The notes beneath the pieces were generated by a model. It was not told where the DNA came from. It did not search any database and was given only the letters and a program-made list of their open reading frames with translations. Shown here one piece after another: positions 1 through 7,944 of a stretch of 64,000 bases of DNA (position 1 is the first letter of the stretch; each line of letters opens with the position of its first letter). A program made the position numbers and the translations under genes. This DNA is from Bacillus benzoevorans. Lineage in GTDB: Bacteria; Bacillota; Bacilli; Bacillales; Cytobacillaceae. The stretch covers positions 62,001 to 126,000 of the forward strand of contig NZ_JACHGK010000013.1 in NCBI RefSeq assembly GCF_014207535.1. The letters run 5' to 3'.

Positions 1-1
1 C

Positions 2-1036
2 AAACTGTTTGGTGCCAAGTACGCCAATGTTCAGCCGCACTCAGGGGCAACAGCCAATTTCGCCGTATTCTTCGCCTTGCTTCAGCCTGGTGATAAAGTG
101 ATGGGGATGAACCTTTCACAAGGCGGGCACTTAACTCACGGAAGTCCTGTAAGCGTTTCAGGGAAATGGTTTGAGATTGTGTCCTATGGGGTAAGCGAAG
201 ATACGCAATTAATTGATTACGATGAGCTGGAGAAACTAGCGCAAAAAGAAAGACCTAAATTAATTATTGCCGGTGCAAGTGCCTATCCAAGGGTGATTGA
301 CTTCGCTCGTTTTCGCGCCATTGCCGATCAAGTTGGAGCAAAACTGATGGTCGATATGGCTCATATTGCCGGACTTGTTGCCGCGGGTCTTCATCCATCA
401 CCAATTCCATATGCAGATGTCGTGACAAGCACAACGCATAAGACACTGCGAGGACCGCGCGGCGGAATTATTTTAACAAACGATGAAGAGATTGCTAAAG
501 CGATTAATAAGTCTGTATTCCCGGGAATTCAGGGCGGACCGTTAATGCACATCATTGCAGCGAAAGCGGTGGCATTTAATGAAGCCTTGCAGCCAAGTTT
601 TAAGGAATATGCCCAGCAAGTCATCGATAACGCTTGGACGCTCGGCGAAACATTAAAGAAAGAAGGCGCAACCCTCGTCTCCGGCGGTACGGATAATCAT
701 ATTGTCCTCTTAGATTTACGTCCATGGAACCTAACAGGAAAAGAAGCAGAAAAGCTATTAGAAGAAGCTGGAATTACGGTCAATAAAAACACGATCCCAT
801 TTGATCCGCAAAGCCCATTTGTAACAAGCGGTATCCGTATGGGAACAGCGGCTTTAACCACCCGCGGCATGAAGCAGGAGGAAATGGTAAAAATCGGTCA
901 AATCATAGCTGCTGTGCTAAAAAGCAACGGAGACCAAGACGTTTTAGCTAGAGCAAAAGAAACAACGAAGACCATTTGCCAGGCATTTCCACTATTCCAA
1001 AAAGGAAACAAGGGGACGGTTCTCGCGTTTTCCTAA
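2..1036 (+). CDS. glyA: Serine hydroxymethyltransferase, 3' part (5' end outside window)
   Basis: PLP enzyme interconverting serine and glycine with transfer of a one-carbon unit to tetrahydrofolate in the cytoplasm. The frame is open from base 2, so about 344 C-terminal residues of an expected ~410 are visible. The PLP-lysine motif TSTTHKTLRGPRGG (lysine at visible residue ~147) and the PGIQGGPLMH segment are diagnostic. The family normally ends soon after the FPLF stretch. Here about 11 extra residues (QKGNKGTVLAFS) follow, encoded by a family A repeat at 1004 in which the stop codon lies. The tail is therefore probably an acquired, non-functional extension. Certain for family; the start is not visible. 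Confidence 0.97.
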   Translation, partial: KLFGAKYANVQPHSGATANFAVFFALLQPGDKVMGMNLSQGGHLTHGSPVSVSGKWFEIVSYGVSEDTQLIDYDELEKLAQKERPKLIIAGASAYPRVIDFARFRAIADQVGAKLMVDMAHIAGLVAAGLHPSPIPYADVVTSTTHKTLRGPRGGIILTNDEEIAKAINKSVFPGIQGGPLMHIIAAKAVAFNEALQPSFKEYAQQVIDNAWTLGETLKKEGATLVSGGTDNHIVLLDLRPWNLTGKEAEKLLEEAGITVNKNTIPFDPQSPFVTSGIRMGTAALTTRGMKQEEMVKIGQIIAAVLKSNGDQDVLARAKETTKTICQAFPLFQKGNKGTVLAFS

Positions 1037-1080
1037 ATCATGCCAGTCGGAAAACGAGGGGGCGGTTCCTGCGTTTCCCT
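1004..1080. repeat. Family A palindromic repeat, two tandem copies
   Basis: Two successive copies of the dispersed element (GGAAAC, then a GGGGACGGTTCTCGCG core, then GTTTTCC or GTTTCCC). The outer GGAAAC/GTTTCC arms are inverted. The first copy supplies the last codons and stop of glyA. Confidence 0.8.
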
Positions 1081-1183
1081 CAAAAATTCCAATCATGATT
1101 GGTTTTCAATGCTTGCTGCTGGTCAAAATTTGTCCAATCGACCTTTCTTAGCATTTATTATTGTAGGAATGTTAAAACTAAAA

Positions 1184-1217
1184 CAGGGGAGCAGTTCTGC
1201 CGCCCCCCTGATTTTTA
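1184..1217 (+). terminator. Terminator-like hairpin downstream of glyA
   Basis: CAGGGG and CCCCTG arms, with inner GCAG/CTGC pairing, are followed by GATTTTT. It fits a Rho-independent terminator for glyA, placed about 150 bases past the stop. Confidence 0.6.
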
Positions 1218-1538
1218 CCAGAGAGAAGGACTTGAGCAGATAATTGTTGTTGATCCTTCATCTGTTCTGTGTGTTTGGCTTCACTGTGTTACTTATATCC
1301 TAGTAAAAACCTCATACAAACAAGACTTATATCAATAATAAAAATTAACAGAGTAATTTTTCGAAAATTATAGCGCGATAATGAAATTAATTATAGAATG
1401 TGAATAAAGAATCATTAATACACCTTCCTCCAATTGGATAATGAAATAGTTGTTTAATGTGTTCTTTTTAACATCATTTTTAGCACAGGCAGTATATGCT
1501 TGGTTGTAACAGTCTTCTATTTATATTTGGAAAAAATT
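1218..1538. other. Gene-less leader region before the serine dehydratase
   Basis: AT-rich spacer with no convincing ORF. It probably holds the promoter of the serine dehydratase gene, but no unambiguous -35/-10 pair was picked. Confidence 0.4.
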
Positions 1539-1568
1539 GGGGAAACAGGAGAACCGTCCCCTTGTTCT
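1539..1568. repeat. Family A repeat
   Basis: GGGGAAACAGGAGAACCGTC core followed by CCCTTGTTC. It ends just before the ribosome binding site of the serine dehydratase gene and makes an artificial upstream ATG extension of that frame. Confidence 0.75.
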
Positions 1569-1584
1569 TAGGAGGGAAATGTGT

Positions 1585-3147
1585 ATGTCTTTCACGAGTT
1601 TGAAGGAATTGATTGAAATGGCAGAGCAGAAAAACACAACCATTTCGGAAATAATGATCAGAACAGAAGAGGTACAGACAGGTCTATCAAGAGAGACGCT
1701 AATAGAACAAATGTCGCAGCAATTAACGGTTATGGAAGAAGCTGTTCGCAAAGGAACCGTGAGTTCTGTTATGTCTCGCACTGGTTTAACCGGAGGAGAC
1801 GGACATCGTCTTTATGAGTATGGTAAAAATAAAACATCGTTTGTCAATCCAGTCACCTTAAATACCGCTGCGAATGCCCTGGCTGTATCTGAAGTCAATG
1901 CAGCAATGGGACGGATTGTGGCGACCCCAACGGCGGGTTCAGCGGGAATTTTGCCGGCAGTTCTCGTGCATGCTCTCGATAGCGGCAGATTCAGTCGTGA
2001 GCAGATTGTGCAATCGATATTCACGGCTTCGGCACTTGGTTTAGTCGTTGCGAATAAAGCTTCGATTTCAGGGGCTGCAGGCGGATGCCAGGCTGAAATT
2101 GGCTCAGCTACGGCTATGGCTGCAGGCACCTTAGTGGAACTGGGCGGCGGCACACCAACGCAGGTGGGACATGCCGTTGGGATTGCGATGAAAAATTCAT
2201 TGGGTCTGGTTTGTGATCCGGTGGCAGGGCTGGTGGAAATTCCTTGCATCATCCGCAATGGTTTACATGCTATTACGGCGGAAGCGGCTGCCGATATGGC
2301 ACTGGCCGGTATCGTAAGCATCATTCCTCCGGACGAAGTCATCCAAGTGATGCATGAAGTTGGACAGGCGATGCCTGAATCATTAAGAGAAACCGGAATC
2401 GGTGGCCTTGCCGGAACTCCGACAGGACAAAAGTTAAAAGTACAGATATTGGGGGAAGAATCCAGCAGTTCGGCTCCGGCTAAATATCAAAGTGCTTATG
2501 AAATCATTGGCCCGATCATGGTTGGCCCTTCAAGTTCGCATACAGCGGGAGCTGTCCGGATTGGGAATGTTGCCTACCAGCTGTTAAATGAAGAACCGCA
2601 ATCTGTTCGCTTTACGTTGATGGGTTCTTTTGCCGAAACCTATCAGGGACACGGAACCGACTTAGCTTTATTAGCCGGGGTACTGGGATTGACCACCATG
2701 AGCGACGAGATTCCGAATGCGAAAAAATTTGCCGAAGAACATGGATTAACCTACGAATTTACGAAGCGGGTTCTTGGAAGCTATCATCCAAATACGGTTC
2801 TAGTTGAATTAAGCGGGGCTTCACGCAAAGTGAAGGTATTAGCTAGTTCAATCGGAGGCGGAAAAATAGAAGTTCAGGAGTTTGACGATTATCCGTTAAA
2901 ATTCAGCGGAGAACGGCCAACACTTGTGATCCGTAATACCGACCAAAAAGGCGTGATTGCCGAGGTTTCAAGGGTCCTAAATGAAAACGGATTCAATATA
3001 TCCCGGATGGCCTATGAGCGCGCCAAAATCAACGGTCCAGCCATCACAATATGTGAACTCGACACTCAGATTGAGCATAAGCACTTAGCCATCCTAAAAA
3101 GTGAAATTCCAATCATAGAAGAAATTCTCCAGCTCCAAGTGAAGTAA
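1585..3147 (+). CDS. sdaA: L-serine dehydratase, alpha and beta domains fused in one chain
   Basis: Deaminates L-serine to pyruvate and ammonia using a [4Fe-4S] cluster. Residues ~1-295 match the alpha (SdaAA) domain, with cysteines at about 168 (GGCQAEIG), 210 (LVCDPVAG) and 221 (IPCIIRNG) as likely cluster ligands. From about residue 303 (GPIMVGPSSSHTAGAVRIG) the beta (SdaAB) domain follows, with an ACT domain from ~443. B. subtilis keeps these as two genes and E. coli-type enzymes have beta before alpha, so alpha-then-beta is a distinctive fusion. The ATG at 1585 was chosen because AGGAGGG lies 8 bases upstream; the longer frame starts inside a repeat. Lying after glyA suggests a serine/glycine catabolism pairing. 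Confidence 0.93.
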   Translation: MSFTSLKELIEMAEQKNTTISEIMIRTEEVQTGLSRETLIEQMSQQLTVMEEAVRKGTVSSVMSRTGLTGGDGHRLYEYGKNKTSFVNPVTLNTAANALAVSEVNAAMGRIVATPTAGSAGILPAVLVHALDSGRFSREQIVQSIFTASALGLVVANKASISGAAGGCQAEIGSATAMAAGTLVELGGGTPTQVGHAVGIAMKNSLGLVCDPVAGLVEIPCIIRNGLHAITAEAAADMALAGIVSIIPPDEVIQVMHEVGQAMPESLRETGIGGLAGTPTGQKLKVQILGEESSSSAPAKYQSAYEIIGPIMVGPSSSHTAGAVRIGNVAYQLLNEEPQSVRFTLMGSFAETYQGHGTDLALLAGVLGLTTMSDEIPNAKKFAEEHGLTYEFTKRVLGSYHPNTVLVELSGASRKVKVLASSIGGGKIEVQEFDDYPLKFSGERPTLVIRNTDQKGVIAEVSRVLNENGFNISRMAYERAKINGPAITICELDTQIEHKHLAILKSEIPIIEEILQLQVK

Positions 3148-3185
3148 GAACCGTACCTCTGTTTCGAAGGAACTTGGTAAATTTT

Positions 3186-3217
3186 ACTCACCACAAAACG
3201 TGGTGGGTATTTTTTTG
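3186..3217 (+). terminator. Rho-independent terminator of serine dehydratase gene
   Basis: ACTCACCAC and GTGGTGGGT arms with a short AAAAC loop, followed by ATTTTTTT. Confidence 0.85.
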
Positions 3218-3226
3218 TAAAAAATT

Positions 3227-3256
3227 AGGGAAACGGGAGAACGTCCCCTTGTTTCG
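3227..3256. repeat. Family A repeat
   Basis: AGGGAAACGGGAGAACGTCC core with GTTTC end. It lies between the terminator and the YitT-family gene. Confidence 0.75.
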
Positions 3257-3298
3257 GACATACTAGTGGGTAGTCACATTTCTTAAAGGAGCGGCAAC

Positions 3299-4108
3299 AT
3301 GCGTAATATCGTGATCATTGTTTTGGGTTCATTAATTATGGCCGCCGGGTTTAATCTTTTTATGATTCCCCATCATATTTTGAGCAGCGGATTAAGCGGG
3401 ATTGCTATGATGTTAGGGATTTTAACTCCCCTAAATACAGGGATTTTAAATCTCCTCTTAAATTTACCCTTATTAATTATCGGATGGTTCAAGCTGGGAA
3501 AGCGATTTATTACCTATACCATTCTTTCTGTTGTGGTTACATCAGCTGGTTTGTTATTCTTACCCATTTTAAAAATCTCCAGTGATCCTTTATTATCTTG
3601 TGTATTTGGTGGAGTTTTAGTGGGAGTAGGAGCAGGGGTTACGTTCAGGGCTTCCGGCTCTACAGGCGGTTTGGATATCATCGCGATGTTATTAATGAGA
3701 AGGCGGAGCTTCCCGCTTGGAGCCTTGCTTGGGGCGATGAATGCCGTGGTGGTTCTGATTTCCGGATTTATTTTTGGCTGGGATCTGGCCATGTTAACAT
3801 TAGTGGGCATTTACACTTCCAGCCGGGTGATTGACACCGTCCATACAAGCCAAATAAAGCTGACGTTAATGATTATTACGAAAAAAGGAAATGAATTAAA
3901 GGATGTTCTGCTGGCGAAACTTGAAAGGGGAATTACGGTCATTGAAGGAAAAGGCGCTTACTCCGGGAGCAGGCAAGAAATTTTAATGACGGTGATCACG
4001 CGCTATCAACTAGCGGATGTGCGGAACACGATAAATGAAATAGACCCGCATGCTTTTGTCAATATCACCCAAACAACAGATGTCATCGGGCTCTTCCGAA
4101 AAAGCTGA
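3299..4108 (+). CDS. YitT-family (DUF161/DUF2179) membrane protein
   Basis: 269-residue polytopic membrane protein. The first ~180 residues form about five to six hydrophobic segments with the glycine-rich GASGSTGGLDIIA-type motif (here FRASGSTGGLDIIAML) typical of YitT. Residues ~200-265 form the soluble DUF2179 domain (ITVIEGKGAYSGSRQEIL, then VNITQTTDVIGLF). Members are common in Bacillus, often in several paralogs, with no settled biochemical function. AAAGGAGCGGCAAC precedes the ATG. It stands alone between two terminators, so it is probably monocistronic. Confidence 0.9.
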   Translation: MRNIVIIVLGSLIMAAGFNLFMIPHHILSSGLSGIAMMLGILTPLNTGILNLLLNLPLLIIGWFKLGKRFITYTILSVVVTSAGLLFLPILKISSDPLLSCVFGGVLVGVGAGVTFRASGSTGGLDIIAMLLMRRRSFPLGALLGAMNAVVVLISGFIFGWDLAMLTLVGIYTSSRVIDTVHTSQIKLTLMIITKKGNELKDVLLAKLERGITVIEGKGAYSGSRQEILMTVITRYQLADVRNTINEIDPHAFVNITQTTDVIGLFRKS

Positions 4109-4145
4109 AACACTGGACAAGCCAAGTTCATACTTAACACAAAAG

Positions 4146-4187
4146 AACTGATTGCATTCACAAGTGGCAATCAGTTTTTATTTTTTT
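4146..4187 (+). terminator. Rho-independent terminator
   Basis: AACTGATTGC and GCAATCAGTT arms are perfectly complementary and followed by TTTATTTTTTT. Confidence 0.9.
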
Positions 4188-4358
4188 AATTCTGTTTATT
4201 CTAACTCGTATATATTAGAAAGTTAATGACCTCTTGGACCAGTTGCTTTTATTTTATATAATAATAGTGGTTAGGTAGATAATAATATCTTCAAAACTAT
4301 GACTTTTGCCTGCAAGAGCGAGCAAAATCAGTAATTAAATAAAAGGACCACATGCAAA

Positions 4359-5006
4359 ATGAAGCTGAATAACAATGAGAACGTAGTAAGGACCAGTAAT
4401 AGAAAGAGGATCCAAAGTGCATTATTGCTTTGTATCCTTGTCTTAGTTTTGGGGGGGTTCTTTTTCCCAAGGACGCTTTTAATTGATTTTTTATTTTATG
4501 AAGAAAAGCCGGTGAAGGCGGATGTGATCATTCTGCTTAGCGGGGAAAAGGAAGAGCGAGGGCGAATGACGAAGGTTGCGGAATTGTATCATGCCGGGTA
4601 TGCGGATAGAGTGCTATTAACGAATGCCACGTCACCAGGAAGTTCGATTGAATATGCCGAATCCTTTGGCATTCCCCGCGATGCTCTTTTAACAGAAAAC
4701 AAAGCAACCAGTACATATGAAAATGCGCTCTATGCGAAAGAGATCGTATTGGAACGGGGGTTTGACTCTGCGCTTGTAGTGACGAGTAATTATCATATGC
4801 GAAGAGCAAAATTGGCCTTTGAACGCGTGTTTCATGACAGCGGTGTTTCGTTTACCTATGTGCCGTATCATCCTAAATCGATCACGAGGGACAGCTGGAA
4901 AGAGAATCACGAGTTGTTCAAGAAGGAATATAAGAAGCTCATTGGCGCGTATTTCTTATATTTTGACGGAGTGATTACGCCGTTAAGAAAGGCGTTGGAG
5001 GATTGA
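4359..5006 (+). CDS. YdcF/SanA-like DUF218 membrane-anchored protein
   Basis: 215 residues. A single hydrophobic segment (about 20-38) follows a basic N-terminus, then a DUF218 domain starts near residue 52 (KADVIILLSG). The family hallmarks are STYENALYAKEI and VVTSNYHMRRA. Family members (YdcF, SanA, ElyC) are implicated in envelope or peptidoglycan-precursor homeostasis; the substrate is unknown. The ribosome binding site is mediocre (AAGGA about 12 bases before the ATG). No operon partners. Confidence 0.85.
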   Translation: MKLNNNENVVRTSNRKRIQSALLLCILVLVLGGFFFPRTLLIDFLFYEEKPVKADVIILLSGEKEERGRMTKVAELYHAGYADRVLLTNATSPGSSIEYAESFGIPRDALLTENKATSTYENALYAKEIVLERGFDSALVVTSNYHMRRAKLAFERVFHDSGVSFTYVPYHPKSITRDSWKENHELFKKEYKKLIGAYFLYFDGVITPLRKALED

Positions 5007-5010
5007 AATG

Positions 5011-5039
5011 TGGGACGAAGGGGCAGGTCCGTCGTCCCA
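5011..5039 (+). terminator. Family B palindrome acting as possible terminator
   Basis: TGGGACGA and TCGTCCCA arms lie 4 bases after the DUF218 stop, with a GGTACATTTTTCTT tail. It resembles other GGGAC..GTCCC palindromes in the window. Confidence 0.6.
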
Positions 5040-5169
5040 GGTACATTTTTCTTAACGTAAAAACTGCTCCCTGCTTTTACTGGGGGAAATTAGGGAAACG
5101 GAAGAAGAACGAAATCGCTAACGCGATGGCTTTTTAACTAACTCCTGAAAATATGACTACAAACAAAAA

Positions 5170-5562
5170 AAAGTGTGCATACTTGTGATTGTTCAACCGT
5201 CAAACCAAACAATCCCAAGGAAGGCACACCTTTCTTATGAATATTATTATCCAAAACAACAGAAATTTATACACTCTTCGTTTATATATGCCCCGATCTC
5301 CGCCTTCCTTCTGGGGAAACAAGGGGACGGTCCGGCGTTTCCCTAATTGTTACCAGTCGGACTTCTGTCGTTTCTGGTGAATATTGGAGAGGAAGGAGAA
5401 CTGTTCGCCTGTTTCATATAAATGAAATCGCTCATGCTCACAAAAAGGATGTAGAAACACTTATGATTTGGGCATTACAAGTGGGAAGGGCAATGGGGAA
5501 TTTGCTCCGAAAGACAGCAGGACAAGAGAAGAATGTGCTGTATTTCTGGATTGGGCTTTGAA
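5170..5562 (+). other. Unassigned region with two ORF remnants
   Basis: Two frames look like gene debris. An ATG at 5237 follows AAGGAAGG and opens MNIIIQNNRNLYTLRLYMP, then runs into a family A repeat at 5313 that supplies the rest of the frame. Further on, a frame ending at the TGA near 5562 contains NEIAHAHKKDVETLMIWA. Neither is recognised; a decayed mobile-element or regulator gene is possible. No function is proposed. Confidence 0.3.
5313..5346. repeat. Family A repeat
   Basis: GGGGAAACAAGGGGACGGTC core with CGTTTCCCT end. It truncates the small frame starting at 5237. Confidence 0.75.
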
Positions 5563-5564
5563 TT

Positions 5565-5608
5565 AAATAAAACAAGGGAACGGCTCTGCCGTGTCCCTTG
5601 TTTTATTT
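5565..5608. terminator. Long bidirectional hairpin next to tandem array 1
   Basis: AAATAAAACAAGGGAACGGC and GCCGTGTCCCTTGTTTTATT arms around a TCT loop, nearly perfect over 20 bases with A and T tracts on both sides. It could terminate transcription in both directions. Confidence 0.7.
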
Positions 5609-5618
5609 AGCAGAACTC

Positions 5619-6310
5619 TTGATAGTGCCCGTTGGAAACCTTCATTGGTTCTGATGGGAACTATCAGCCTTTGATAGTGCCCGTCGCTTCCTCGCACCGG
5701 ACCTGAAGGGAACTATCAGCCCTTGATAGTGCCCGCCGCTTCCTCGCACCGGGTCTGAAGGGGACTATCAGCCTTTGATAGTGCCCGTCGCTATCCTGCA
5801 CCGGTTCTGAAGGGAACTATCAGCCCTTGATAGTGCCCGTTGGAAACCTTCATTGGGTCTGACGGAAACTATCAGCCCTTGATAGTGCCTGCCGCTTCCT
5901 CGCACCGGGTCTGAAGGGGACTATCAGCCTTTGATAGTGCCCGCCGCTTCCTCGCACCGGGTCTGAAGGGAACTATCAGCCCTTGATAGTGCCCGCCGCT
6001 TCCCTGCACCGGGCCTGAAGGGAACTATCAGCCCTTGATAGTGCCCGTCGCTTCCTCGCACCGGGTCTGAAGGGGACTATCAGCCTTTGATAGTGCCCGC
6101 CGCTATCCTGCACCGGACCTGAAGGGAACTATCAGCCCTTGATAGTGCCCGTTGGAAACCTTCATTGGTTCTGACGGAAACTATCAGCCTTTGATAGTGC
6201 CCGCCGCTTCCTCGCACCGGGTCTGAAGGGAACTATCAGCCCTTGATAGTGCCCGCCGCTATCCTGCACCGGTTCTGACGGGCGTTATTCATCCTTAATA
6301 GTGCCCGGTC
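5619..6310. repeat. Tandem array 1: 13 units of exactly 52 bp plus a degenerate 14th
   Basis: Units begin TTGATAGTGCCC at 5619 and recur every 52 bases to 6243, with a decayed TTAATAGTGCCC at 6295. Each junction forms a hairpin: GGGAACTATCA pairs with TGATAGTGCCC across GCCCT or GCCTT with one mismatch. The ~25-base interior comes in a few interchangeable versions (TTGGAAACCTTCATTGG, GCTTCCTCGCACCGG, GCTATCCTGCACCGG). No ORF spans the array. The interiors are shared rather than unique and no cas genes are near, so this is not CRISPR. Confidence 0.95.
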
Positions 6311-6363
6311 GCTGCAGCACTTACTAAGCAAAACAACTGTCTTTTGTTACTATTGGAAAACAT

Positions 6364-6411
6364 TAGGGAAACAGGAGAACCGGAACCGTCCCCATGTTTC
6401 CCCTTGTTTCC
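6364..6411. repeat. Family A repeat, expanded copy
   Basis: AGGGAAACAGGAGAACCGGA, then ACCGTCCCCATGTTTCC and CCTTGTTTCC. It lies directly after the stop of the 33-residue repeat gene. Confidence 0.7.
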
Positions 6412-6417
6412 TCTGTT

Positions 6418-6744
6418 TTACAGAAAACTGCATTGTGAGAAGGTGTGAGAACCGCCAAAGATGTGGATGGTAGAGTTGCCAAAAGGGTGCTGACCAGGAA
6501 GGAGGATGACGCTGGATGGGTTATGAAATTGTTGTGAGAAGGTGTGAGAACCGCCGAAGATGTGGATGATAGAGTTGCCAAAAGGGTGCTGACCAGGAAG
6601 GAGGATGACGCTGGATGGGTTATGAAATTGCTGTGAGAAGGTGCGAGAACCGCCAAAGATGTGGATGGTAGAGTTGCCAAAAGGGTGCTGACCTGGTAGA
6701 AGGATAGCAGTGAAGGAGTTTCTGCACGTATGTGAAATATTCAT
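6418..6744 (-). CDS. Small protein built of three 33-residue repeats, unknown function
   Basis: 108 residues. After MNISHTCRNSF come three near-identical 33-residue blocks containing LLPGQHPFGNS, TIHIFGGS and TFSQQFHNPSSV, encoded by a 99-bp direct repeat that is almost identical at DNA level and so recently expanded. GAGGTG lies 7 bases upstream of the ATG, which supports translation. Because 99 is divisible by 3, another frame (to 6680) is also open, but it lacks a ribosome binding site. There is no signal peptide or clear membrane helix. A spore or exosporium surface role is possible for such low-complexity Bacillus proteins but is not shown. Confidence 0.55.
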   Translation of the reverse strand: MNISHTCRNSFTAILLPGQHPFGNSTIHIFGGSRTFSQQFHNPSSVILLPGQHPFGNSIIHIFGGSHTFSQQFHNPSSVILLPGQHPFGNSTIHIFGGSHTFSQCSFL

Positions 6745-6858
6745 TCTATTTCACCTCGCTTTCCTATTGAATACTATATATTATTCATTGGGGAAAAGGT
6801 CGGAAAGGCTGTTATATACTGGAAATTAAAATATACCTTTTTACTAGAATGGACCGGG

Positions 6859-6886
6859 GGAACCATCCAGTTTTCTCGATGGTTCC
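6859..6886. terminator. Hairpin downstream of YqxD-type gene
   Basis: GGAACCATC and GATGGTTCC arms, 9 bp perfect, immediately after the stop of the minus-strand gene. No T tract, so it is a weak terminator candidate. Confidence 0.4.
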
Positions 6887-6888
6887 TT

Positions 6889-7329
6889 TCACCTATTAAT
6901 CGTATTTTTAAAAAGCTCTCTAAATTTCTCTCTATCTTCTGCTGTGAAAGGTTTCGGGCCTTTTGTCCGTTTTCCGCCTTTTCGCGCCATGGCACTCAAA
7001 TAACGTGTTTGTAGCAATTGGTCGATGTTTTCATTTGTATAGCGATATCCTTTATGGTGAAGAACGATACACCCTTTGGCCAAGCCAAGAGAGGCCAGAC
7101 CATAATCTTGCGTGACAATTATATCTCCTCTTGCTGCTAGCTTCATAATCCGATAATCTGCCGCATCTGCTCCGGAATCGACATAAATGATTTCCACTCC
7201 CGCTGGTTGTTCCGCGTTGGAAAAGTGAGAAAAGCTCGTCACCAGGATCACCGGAATTTCGGCATTCGTCCCTTCAGAGATCACGATATCTTTTACTGGA
7301 CAAGCATCTGCATCAACATAAATTTTCAT
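6889..7329 (-). CDS. YqxD/YaiI family (UPF0178, DUF188) protein
   Basis: 146 residues. It has the family start MKIYVDADACPVKDI with conserved acidic residues and a PIN-like ordering of acidic motifs (VDSGADAADYRI, VTQDYGLASL, then KGGKRTKGPKPF). Members are small cytoplasmic proteins of unknown activity; a nuclease-like fold has been suggested for them. The start at 7329 is preceded by GGGAGAG at a 6-base distance. The frame extends 24 codons further upstream without a ribosome binding site. Encoded alone on the minus strand. Confidence 0.9.
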   Translation of the reverse strand: MKIYVDADACPVKDIVISEGTNAEIPVILVTSFSHFSNAEQPAGVEIIYVDSGADAADYRIMKLAARGDIIVTQDYGLASLGLAKGCIVLHHKGYRYTNENIDQLLQTRYLSAMARKGGKRTKGPKPFTAEDREKFRELFKNTINR

Positions 7330-7432
7330 ATCAAACTCTCCCATAAATAAGCTCGAATTGATGATAGTGGAAGATAAGGTTTTTGTCAAAAGTAGAATCA
7401 AGGGACGGCAGATTGTTGCGGGGCTAAAATCT

Positions 7433-7457
7433 CAGGGGGCCATGAAGGCTGCCCCTG
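7433..7457 (-). terminator. Hairpin downstream of coiled-coil membrane protein gene
   Basis: On the minus strand CAGGGGC and GCCCCCTG arms follow the stop by a few bases and are followed by AGATTTT. Confidence 0.5.
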
Positions 7458-7464
7458 TTTTCCT

Positions 7465-7944
7465 TTAATTTGCAGCGGTTAAGGCAGAGATATTGGACAA
7501 CTTTTCTTTCAAATCCTGCACTTGATTCTCCAGATTCGTATTGACCGTGGTTAGTTCGCTAACCTGCTGATCTAAACTATTTTTATTAGCGGCAATGTCA
7601 CTTTTTTCATTATTTAATGTTTTGATTTGGGTTTCGTTGGCTGTAACCGCTGATTTTAATTGCGAAATTTCCTCTTTCAGCTTTGTTTGCTCTTCTTCTA
7701 ACTTTTTATTCTCCGCGGTTAAAGCTGTATTGACCGCTTGGACTTTATCCCGCTGCTCCTTTATCCCGGTATCCAAATAAGGTCCGCTAATGGCTAAACA
7801 GAGCAAGCCGAAGATAAGTGTAAAATTAAACGTCATATTAAATAGAGCCTTTTTTGGATGCCTTTTTTTGCTTATGTACCGAAAAAATAGATACGTAATG
7901 GAAAAAGAAATAGAAAAGTAACCTATGATGGCGAGAATGAACAT
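7465..7944 (-). CDS. Membrane-anchored coiled-coil protein, unknown
   Basis: 159 residues. Two hydrophobic segments (about 2-22 and 36-57) are followed by a long, highly charged coiled coil (about 62-150) rich in Lys, Glu, Asn and Gln with heptad spacing. The topology suggests a rod projecting from the membrane. GGAGG 7 bases before the ATG supports the start. No domain recognised; it could be a structural or scaffold protein. Monocistronic as far as can be seen. Confidence 0.7.
   Translation of the reverse strand: MFILAIIGYFSISFSITYLFFRYISKKRHPKKALFNMTFNFTLIFGLLCLAISGPYLDTGIKEQRDKVQAVNTALTAENKKLEEEQTKLKEEISQLKSAVTANETQIKTLNNEKSDIAANKNSLDQQVSELTTVNTNLENQVQDLKEKLSNISALTAAN

Noticed and set aside
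1040..1338. Two overlapping small ORFs after glyA
   Set aside because: They start in family A repeat DNA and cover the terminator; no ribosome binding site or recognisable sequence.
5619..6310. CRISPR array
   Set aside because: Repeat-spacer look and hairpins, but the interior cassettes are reused versions of a few sequences rather than unique spacers, the period is a constant 52 bp, and no cas genes are present.
6363..6680. Second repetitive ORF in another frame on the minus strand
   Set aside because: It is open only because the 99-bp repeat preserves every frame; it lacks a ribosome binding site, unlike the frame ending at 6418.
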